Positions 58,466 to 64,000 of a DNA stretch of 64,000 nucleotides are shown piece after piece (position 1 is the first letter of the stretch; the number at the start of each line of letters is the position of its first letter). Both the position numbers and the translations under genes were made by a program. The DNA is from Vibrio barjaei (GTDB lineage: Bacteria > Pseudomonadota > Gammaproteobacteria > Enterobacterales > Vibrionaceae). The notes beneath the pieces were generated by a model. The model had not been told where the DNA came from. It searched no databases and was given only the letters and a program-made list of their open reading frames with translations. The stretch lies in contig NZ_LQXO02000008.1 in assembly GCF_001639065.2 (NCBI RefSeq), forward strand, positions 310-64,309, in the 5' to 3' direction.

Positions 58466-58550
58466 TATCACGAAGGTCTTATATATCGAGATGCGTTAAT
58501 CTGAATTGGTTATCTAATCGTAGAAAAGCAACAAAACTATCATTATTAAT

Positions 58551-58569
58551 GATAATGAATGTCATTATG
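58551..58569 (+). promoter_or_regulatory. Candidate Fur box before DUF3316 copy 2
   Basis: GATAATGAATGTCATTATG agrees with the Fur consensus GATAATGATAATCATTATC at 15 of 19 positions. Overlapping bases to the left (ATCATTATTAATGATAAT) form a second near-palindrome of the same hexamers. It lies about 150 bases before the copy 2 start. Confidence 0.55.
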
Positions 58570-58683
58570 TGTTGTATTTTTACTACCTTTGGATTACTTA
58601 ATTTTTAGTAAGTATGCACCGTAATTAAGTTGGAGTCCGTTGAAGTACTTAGCTTAACACCAACATTTTTGAATGTACGGTGA

Positions 58684-58695
58684 GGGGATATCCCC
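58684..58695 (+). other. Palindrome in the leader of DUF3316 copy 2
   Basis: A perfect 12-base palindrome GGGGATATCCCC lies 24 bases before the ATG, just upstream of AAAAGGAAAC. It lies within a leader that also has a longer-range pairing CACCGTA (58617-58623) / TACGGTG (58676-58682). Confidence 0.5.
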
Positions 58696-58719
58696 AAAAG
58701 GAAACAATGAGGTGAAATT

Positions 58720-59055
58720 ATGAAAAAACTAGCACTTATTACAGCATCATTAGTTATGTCTTCTGCCGCTATGGCAACCACTACGAGTTTGGTAGGCGAT
58801 GCCGACTTCCGTACAGAGGGATTTAGCACTAAAGAGCAAGCTTATGAAGCAGGTTTTAAAATGGTCAACGATTTGAAATCTACCCCATCTACCGATTTAG
58901 TGTATAAACTCCGAGTAAACGAGAATGATTTGCTTCGCAACTCCATCGAAGTCCAAGATGCTCAAGTTACCGTAGAAGAGTTCGCGGAGAACAGCGGTAA
59001 CATCATGTATCGTGCCGTTATTGATGTCGATTACTCTTACAAGGAGCGCTCATAA
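58720..59055 (+). CDS. Small secreted DUF3316 protein (copy 2)
   Basis: A 111-residue protein with a Sec signal peptide (ending SAAMA). Shares with copy 1 the block F-S/D-x-K-x-QAYEAG, DLK in the next helix, NSIE, and EFAE-x-x-G-x-I-x-YRA with VDxxYxY at the end, so the pair arose by tandem duplication. The leader between them holds a Fur-box match and a structured 5' region, hinting at separate control. Strong SD GAGGTGAAA. Function unknown. Confidence 0.85.
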   Translation: MKKLALITASLVMSSAAMATTTSLVGDADFRTEGFSTKEQAYEAGFKMVNDLKSTPSTDLVYKLRVNENDLLRNSIEVQDAQVTVEEFAENSGNIMYRAVIDVDYSYKERS

Positions 59056-59071
59056 GAGCTCCGTTAAATGT

Positions 59072-59104
59072 AAAGGCCACCGCAATTTTGCGGTGGCCTT
59101 TTAC
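59072..59104. terminator. Bidirectional terminator
   Basis: Thirteen-bp perfect arms AAAGGCCACCGCA / TGCGGTGGCCTTT (59072-59084 and 59089-59101). Shared by DUF3316 copy 2 and the convergent symporter gene. Confidence 0.9.
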
Positions 59105-59121
59105 GTTTTGGTTTTACGATA

Positions 59122-60825
59122 TTAGTGGTCGTGTGCTGCGCCCGCACCTTTCGGGTAGCGGATTGACTCAACCATATCTTGTACTTCTTTTGGCACTTCT
59201 GCGGTGAACTTGTTAACGATGATAGAAACCGTAAAGTTCAAACACATACCTAGCGTACCGATACCTTCTGGGCTGATTCCGAATAACCAGTTATCAGGTG
59301 TATTTGCTGCTGGGTTTACGAACTTGAAGTAGATGATGTAAGCTGCAGTGAACAAGATACCTGAAAGCATACCTGCGATCGCACCTTCTTTATTCATCTT
59401 CTTATAGAAGATACCTAGGATAATAGCCGGGAAGAAGGAAGCCGCTGCTAAGCCGAAGGCGAACGCGACTACCTGAGCCACAAATCCTGGTGGGTTGATA
59501 CCTAGGTAACCTGCACCTATTACGGCGAGTGCGGCGCCTATCCGGGCATACATCAATTCTTGCTTGTCGGTCATATCGGGTTTAAAGCCTTTCTTGAGCA
59601 AGTCGTGCGAGACGGCCGTAGAGATAACAAGCAGTAGACCCGCTGCGGTAGAAAGTGCGGCGGCAAGACCACCAGCAGCCAGCAATGCGACTACCCAGTT
59701 TGGTAATTGAGCAAGCTCTGGAGAAGCCAGTACAATGATGTCACGGTTAATCTTCATCTCATTGCGTTCGTCGCCTGAGTAGAACATTCTGCCGTCACCG
59801 TTTTTATCTTCCCAACCTACTAGGCCAGTGCTTTCCCAGTTTTTATACCAGCTTGGTGCTTCAGCTGCGGCGACACCTTTCATGTCTGGGCCGTTGATCG
59901 TGTCAATCATGTTAACGCGAGCGAAGGCTGCTACTGCTGGCGCAGTGGTATAAAGTAGCGAGATAAAGACAAGTGCCCAACCTGCTGAGATACGTGCATC
60001 TTTTACGCGAGGTACTGTGAAAAAGCGAATAATAACGTGAGGTAGACCCGCAGTACCAACCATTAGAGCAGCACAGATAAAGAAGACGTCGACCATACTC
60101 TTCGAGCCGTCAGTATAGGCGGTAAAGCCAAGCTCTTGAGTCAGCCCATCAAGCTTATCGAGTAAGTAGGTTTCAGATCCCGAGATAGTTGAACCAAAGC
60201 CCACTTGTGGGAAGACTGAGCCTGTCATCATAAGTGAAGTGAATACGGCTGGTACTAAGAATGCAAAAATCAACACACAGTATTGAGCCACCTGAGTATA
60301 CGTGATGCCTTTCATCCCACCCATTACCGCGTAGAAGAAGACGATCGCCATACCGATAACGATACCAAGGTTAATGTCTACCTCTAGGAAGCGCGAGAAT
60401 ACAACACCAACCCCACGCATTTGTCCTGCCACGTAAGTGAAAGAAACGAAAATTGCGCAGAATACTGCTACCATACGTGCCGTTTTAGAGTAGTAACGAT
60501 CACCGATAAAGTCAGGCACGGTAAATTTGCCGAACTTACGTAGGTATGGGGCTAGACATAGAGCAAGTAGAACATAACCACCGGTCCAACCCATTAGATA
60601 TACCGCACCATCGTAACCGATGAATGAGATAATACCTGCCATTGAGATAAATGATGCGGCCGACATCCAGTCAGCTGCCGTAGCCATACCGTTCGCTACA
60701 GGGTGAACACCACCGCCAGCGACATAAAATTCACTTGTTGAACCTGCGCGTGCCCAAATCGCAATACCGATATAGAGTGCGAAGGTGATACCAACAAGAA
60801 TAAACGTCCAAGTTTGAATATCCAT
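59122..60825 (-). CDS. Sodium:solute symporter large subunit, probable acetate symporter
   Basis: A 567-residue, roughly 13-helix transporter related to ActP. The family core is clear (ATAADWMSAASFISMAGIISF; GGLAAALSTAAGLLLVISTAVSHDL). A long soluble insertion in the middle (PDMKGVAAAEAPSWYKNW to EMKINRDI) marks the subfamily that works with a DUF4212 small subunit, known as the VC_2705 subfamily, distinct from E. coli ActP/YjcH. Acetate as substrate is inferred from homology and from the crbR and crbS neighbours. It ends in a His/Asp tail. Confidence 0.9.
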   Translation of the reverse strand: MDIQTWTFILVGITFALYIGIAIWARAGSTSEFYVAGGGVHPVANGMATAADWMSAASFISMAGIISFIGYDGAVYLMGWTGGYVLLALCLAPYLRKFGKFTVPDFIGDRYYSKTARMVAVFCAIFVSFTYVAGQMRGVGVVFSRFLEVDINLGIVIGMAIVFFYAVMGGMKGITYTQVAQYCVLIFAFLVPAVFTSLMMTGSVFPQVGFGSTISGSETYLLDKLDGLTQELGFTAYTDGSKSMVDVFFICAALMVGTAGLPHVIIRFFTVPRVKDARISAGWALVFISLLYTTAPAVAAFARVNMIDTINGPDMKGVAAAEAPSWYKNWESTGLVGWEDKNGDGRMFYSGDERNEMKINRDIIVLASPELAQLPNWVVALLAAGGLAAALSTAAGLLLVISTAVSHDLLKKGFKPDMTDKQELMYARIGAALAVIGAGYLGINPPGFVAQVVAFAFGLAAASFFPAIILGIFYKKMNKEGAIAGMLSGILFTAAYIIYFKFVNPAANTPDNWLFGISPEGIGTLGMCLNFTVSIIVNKFTAEVPKEVQDMVESIRYPKGAGAAHDH

Positions 60826-60836
60826 TAGTGTGCCTC

Positions 60837-61103
60837 TTAGTCTTCCTGTACGTTATATTTCTTGTCGAGAGCGTTCATACGAGCGACATAAACAAAAATC
60901 AGTGCAACAAAGGTGTAGATTGAACCTTGTTGTGCAAACCAGAAGCCCAGTTTAAATCCGCCAAACTGAATAGCGTTAAGTGCGTCAACAAACAGGATTC
61001 CTGCGCCGTAAGATACGATGAACCAAACGGCTAATAGGGATCCCATGATTCCTAGATTTTCCTTCCAATAGGCTTGAGCTTGTTCTGATGATTCGAACGC
61101 CAT
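60837..61103 (-). CDS. Symporter small subunit (DUF4212)
   Basis: An 88-residue protein with two membrane helices (LLAVWFIVSYGAGILFV; IYTFVALIFVYVARMNAL) and the family signature around FKLGFWFAQQGSIYTF. It belongs to the DUF4212 small-subunit family rather than to YjcH/DUF485. The AAGGAG ribosome-binding site is strong. First gene of the two-gene symporter operon; the large-subunit start follows after 11 bases. Confidence 0.92.
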   Translation of the reverse strand: MAFESSEQAQAYWKENLGIMGSLLAVWFIVSYGAGILFVDALNAIQFGGFKLGFWFAQQGSIYTFVALIFVYVARMNALDKKYNVQED

Positions 61104-61426
61104 GGCCTTCTCCTTTTGTGTGGTGTTAACGTATTGTTACGTTTAATAAGGTAGCAGGCTAAAGGCGATAACTCAGTGCAACTTTAGTCGACAGCAGAAA
61201 ATGATTAAGCACATATAAAACAAAGCGTTGATGATTTTTGGCGTGAAAGTGTGATGTTAATTTGATGTTAAATTAGCCAAAGGTCTAACGTTTATCGATA
61301 AGATTGGAAATAAAAGTAGTTGAATGAGGTAGGAATTTATTGCAAATACTGCATGAAAAGGCCTTCAGAGCGCATAAGAATTGGCTCTGAAGGGAGTCGT
61401 TAAGTAAGTTGAGGAGCGCAAAAGAG
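61104..61426 (-). promoter_or_regulatory. Symporter operon promoter region (no gene)
   Basis: A 323-base gap. Read on the plus strand it contains a direct repeat TGATGTTAA at 61252-61260 and 61263-61271 (11-base period, one helical turn), the first copy preceded by GTG to give a half CRP-like TGTGA. It also has a small dyad AACGTA/TACGTT (61128-61133 and 61138-61143) close to the start codon. The left part of the intergenic space is the crbR terminator hairpin. No ORF. Confidence 0.45.
61362..61393 (-). terminator. Possible crbR terminator
   Basis: Ten-bp arms CCTTCAGAGC / GCTCTGAAGG (61362-61371 and 61384-61393) with a 12-base loop; the T tract on the minus strand is short and interrupted by CC. 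Confidence 0.55.
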
Positions 61427-62062
61427 CTAGCTGTCGGATTCCATTTGCTGCAATAGAATTACCGCTTGGGTGCGATTCTTTACGCCGAGCTTTCTGAAAA
61501 TTGCCGTCATATGTGCTTTGATAGTGGCTTCAGAAACATTCAAATCATAAGCAATCTGCTTGTTGAGTAAGCCGTCAGACAGCATACCTAACACTTTATA
61601 TTGTTGTGGGGTAAGTGTTGCCAGTTTTTCAGCAAGATCATTGTTTTCTGCGCTATCAATTAGCAGTTCAGCTGGGAAATAAGGCTCTCCACCTAAAACC
61701 TGGTTCAAGGCATTAATCAATTCACGCATATCGCTGGATTTGGGAATAAAACCAAATGCACCATGCGTTTTCGCTTGAGAGACGATACTTGGTTCTTCAC
61801 TGGCAGAGATGACTACTACCGGAATATCCGGATAGTCAGCTCGCAGGTGAATTAGCCCTGACATGCCGTTGGCTCCTGGCATCTTAAGATCAAGCAAGAT
61901 CAAATCTGGTTCATCATTCTTGGCAAGCAATCCAAGTAGCGAATCCAAGGAATCAGCTTCTAGTAGATTGGCACCACTTATCGCCATATGCACGGATTGG
62001 AAAAGTGCATTCCTAAAGAGTGGGTGATCATCAGCGATAATAATGGTGTAGCTGGGTTCCAT
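61427..62062 (-). CDS. crbR: LuxR-family response regulator CrbR
   Basis: A 211-residue regulator: receiver domain with acidic pocket D11/D12 and phospho-acceptor D58 (LILLDLKMPG), then a LuxR-type HTH (LTPQQYKVLGMLSDGLLNKQ, VSEATIKAHMTAIFRKL). It is the expected partner of CrbS and activator of acs. It lies between the symporter operon and dsbD on the same strand. No SD-like sequence stands out before the ATG. Confidence 0.92.
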   Translation of the reverse strand: MEPSYTIIIADDHPLFRNALFQSVHMAISGANLLEADSLDSLLGLLAKNDEPDLILLDLKMPGANGMSGLIHLRADYPDIPVVVISASEEPSIVSQAKTHGAFGFIPKSSDMRELINALNQVLGGEPYFPAELLIDSAENNDLAEKLATLTPQQYKVLGMLSDGLLNKQIAYDLNVSEATIKAHMTAIFRKLGVKNRTQAVILLQQMESDS

Positions 62063-62171
62063 AACATCTCAACTTTTTACGAAAGTGTTAATTTATATTA
62101 TTAATTCAGACGGCTCTTTGAACAAATGAATCAATGCAAAACTCTGATGAGAATCGAATTTTTATTGCCTA

Positions 62172-63989
62172 TCATGGGTTCAAAGTATCAATCAGCTGGT
62201 TTTTACGAAGATGTTGCAAAAAGTCCTCAGCAGGGACAAAGCCTGTAAGACGAGCGGTGGACACCGCATTGCCTTTTGCATCCCAAAATTCAATCGTAGG
62301 GAGTCCAAGCACATCCATCTGCTTAAGCAACTCAATATCTTGAGGTTGGTTTTTAGTGACGTCAGCTTGAAGTAACACAAATTGAGACAACACAGGTTCA
62401 ACTGAGACATCATGGAAGGTGTACTTCTCGAACTCTTTACACGCCACACACCAGTCGGCATAGAAGTCCAGCATAACGGGTTTTCCGGCTTGTTTCGCTT
62501 TGGCGAGCTCCGCACTGAGTTCTTGCACATTACTAATCTGGATAAAGCTGACGGTGACTTCGCTGCTCACATTATTGCTAGTGTAGCCAAACCAATGATT
62601 TAGCAGAGGTTGTGCTGAAGCAAATAAACCTAAGATGGCTAGTATCCCAACACAGCTTTGTTTCCAACCGCCGAAAGGTAACGTGTTTTTCTGATGATAA
62701 AGCCAGCCAAAGGCAGATATGCCCAGTACTGACCAAAGCACGGTACTCCAAAACTCAGGCAGTAGCCTTTCAAGCAGGAAGATTGGCGCCGCGAGTAAGA
62801 CAAAACCAAACAGTATTTTAACTCGCTCCATCCAGTTGCCCGCTTTAGGCAGTAGTTTATTTCCAAATACCGCGGCAGCCATAAGAGGGATGCCCATACC
62901 TAGGGCCAGAGCATAAAGCGCGATACCGCCAGTCAGTAAATCTCCACTTTGCGCTACATACAACAACGCACCTGATAGTGGAGCCGTAGTGCAAGGAGAG
63001 CAGACTAAACCTGAGATAGCTCCCATGGCGAAGACACCAATCAAGTTGCCGCCTTGCTGTTTATTACTGAGATTATTGAGCCAAGTTTGCAGTCCGCTTG
63101 GGAGCTGTAGGGTATACAAACCAAACATAGATAATGATAAAGCGACAAACAAAGCACTGAGGCCGATCAGCACATACGGATGCTGCATCGCGGCTTGAAA
63201 CTGCATGCCAGCAGAGGCGACGATGAGCCCCAGTAAAGTGTAAGTTAACGCCATACCTTGCACATATATGAGGGATAATACGAGTGCTTGTTTATGGCTA
63301 CGCTTACCACCGCCCAACACGATGCTGGTTAGGATAGGGTACATAGGCAGCACACAAGGCGTGAAGGCTAGCCCCATACCTAACAGTAAGAATAGTGCAG
63401 GTGTCCACCAGTTTTGGGCCAGTTTATCAGTCAGTTCACTATCTCGAGTTTGTGAGGGAGTGGCGTTAGTAATATCCGCGGCTGATGCTTTAACGACATT
63501 CGCGTTATCGAGGGTAGTTGCACTGTCAAAATCGAATGGGCTGATGTCTATGACACGTGTTTCTGGTGGATAGCAGAAGCCTGCTTTCGCACAGCCTTGG
63601 TACTGCACAATGAGCTTGGCTCCTGTCTGATATTGACTCAATGGTACTTCGACAAAAAGTGGCTCTGTGTAGATATTGACGTCGCCGAAAAACTCATCTT
63701 TATACGGTGTTCCGTCTTCCATCTTGATGTTGCCAATAGCGACATTTTCGCCACTGATTGCAATACGCTCTTGATAAAGGTAATAGTCCTCTTTGACCTG
63801 CCAATCGATGAACACTTTATTACCTTGTTGGTAGAAGTTCATAGGGAAAGCTTCATCAACAGGGACAAAAGTATTGGCGGCGTTTGGAGCGAAAGCCGGT
63901 GCATTATTGGAGTTGCCAAACAGCGCCCAGCTCGGAGTAGAGAAGGCAATAGTGAAAAGTAAGATGAACTGAGACAATATTCGGTACAT
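62172..63989 (-). CDS. dsbD: Thiol:disulfide interchange protein DsbD (start near window edge)
   Basis: A 605-residue inner-membrane electron carrier bringing reducing power from thioredoxin to the periplasm. Signal peptide (to PSWA), N-terminal alpha domain with its cysteines in [13 protein letters not shown], eight-helix beta domain with [10 protein letters not shown] and [11 protein letters not shown], and C-terminal thioredoxin-like gamma domain [16 protein letters not shown]. All six functional cysteines are present. I start at the ATG at 63989; only 11 bases lie upstream, so the ribosome-binding site and any upstream start are not visible. Confidence 0.94.
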   Translation of the reverse strand: MYRILSQFILLFTIAFSTPSWALFGNSNNAPAFAPNAANTFVPVDEAFPMNFYQQGNKVFIDWQVKEDYYLYQERIAISGENVAIGNIKMEDGTPYKDEFFGDVNIYTEPLFVEVPLSQYQTGAKLIVQYQGCAKAGFCYPPETRVIDISPFDFDSATTLDNANVVKASAADITNATPSQTRDSELTDKLAQNWWTPALFLLLGMGLAFTPCVLPMYPILTSIVLGGGKRSHKQALVLSLIYVQGMALTYTLLGLIVASAGMQFQAAMQHPYVLIGLSALFVALSLSMFGLYTLQLPSGLQTWLNNLSNKQQGGNLIGVFAMGAISGLVCSPCTTAPLSGALLYVAQSGDLLTGGIALYALALGMGIPLMAAAVFGNKLLPKAGNWMERVKILFGFVLLAAPIFLLERLLPEFWSTVLWSVLGISAFGWLYHQKNTLPFGGWKQSCVGILAILGLFASAQPLLNHWFGYTSNNVSSEVTVSFIQISNVQELSAELAKAKQAGKPVMLDFYADWCVACKEFEKYTFHDVSVEPVLSQFVLLQADVTKNQPQDIELLKQMDVLGLPTIEFWDAKGNAVSTARLTGFVPAEDFLQHLRKNQLIDTLNP

Positions 63990-64000
63990 ACAAGCCAAGT

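Noticed and set aside
60837..61103. Small subunit as YjcH (DUF485), with E. coli-type ActP
   Set aside because: The GFWFAQQGSIY signature and the large insertion in the symporter fit the DUF4212/VC_2705-type pair instead.
62134..62343. Plus-strand open frame at the end of dsbD
   Set aside because: Overlaps the DsbD thioredoxin domain antisense and has no recognisable features.
1..64000. Mobile elements, prophage, tRNA/rRNA genes, CRISPR or toxin-antitoxin loci
   Set aside because: I searched by eye for transposases, integrases, repeat arrays and RNA-gene signatures and found none; every larger ORF belongs to a core gene or one of the unknowns listed.

Overview
The window is core chromosome of a gammaproteobacterium, almost certainly a Vibrio or close relative. 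The evidence is gene content and order: hslR-hslO-pckA next to a 12-gene type II secretion (eps) operon, then cysQ-nudE-nfuA-comF/bioH-tex; hupA-DUF1481-purHD-zntR; cadC-cadBA; dusB-fis, prmA, aroQ-accBC; and acs with a CrbS/CrbR-type acetate switch. Coding density is high. Nearly every transcription unit ends in a clear hairpin terminator. I see no insertion sequences, integrases, CRISPR arrays, tRNA or rRNA genes, and no obvious pseudogenes. The species cannot be fixed from the sequence alone.

Layout. 0-3.1 kb (+): a small P-loop ATPase, yihY, dtd and the malonyl-ACP decarboxylase madA. 3.1-8.4 kb (-): an AsmA-family protein, pckA, hslO, hslR. 8.6-20.1 kb (+): the complete eps/gsp operon C-D-E-F-G-H-I-J-K-L-M-N, with an intra-operon terminator-like hairpin after the major pseudopilin gene. 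20.1-27 kb: cysQ-nudE, nfuA, a ComF-family gene and tex on the minus strand, with bioH and an unknown gene preceded by a sigma-28-like promoter on the plus strand. 27-31.8 kb: a large secreted protein built of repeated retropepsin-like units, a CNNM/CBS membrane protein, hupA and a DUF1481 lipoprotein. 31.8-35 kb (-): purHD behind a PurR-like operator. 35-41.3 kb (+): zntR and the acid-induced lysine decarboxylase system cadC-cadBA. 41.4-48.2 kb (-): a chemoreceptor, dusB-fis, prmA, aroQ-accB-accC. 48.4-62 kb: the acetate-utilisation block. 62-64 kb (-): dsbD, whose start lies at the window edge.

How the genes work together. The 48-62 kb block holds everything expected of the acetate switch: acs (acetate activation), a two-subunit sodium:solute symporter (probable acetate uptake), the transporter-kinase CrbS and the LuxR-type regulator CrbR. 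A DnaQ-like exonuclease and a cNMP/CBS/nucleotidyltransferase protein sit in line upstream of acs, and two secreted DUF3316 paralogues lie between crbS and the symporter. This is the part of the window most likely to hide undescribed biology: crbS has a 15-bp inverted repeat ending 5 nt before its start and covering its ribosome-binding site; the second DUF3316 gene has a strong Fur-box match; and the nucleotidyltransferase-like protein retains an apparently intact active-site motif with no known substrate.

Limits: all calls come from reading the sequence and from knowledge of families. No alignment, profile search or structure prediction was run. Promoter and operator calls are pattern matches only.
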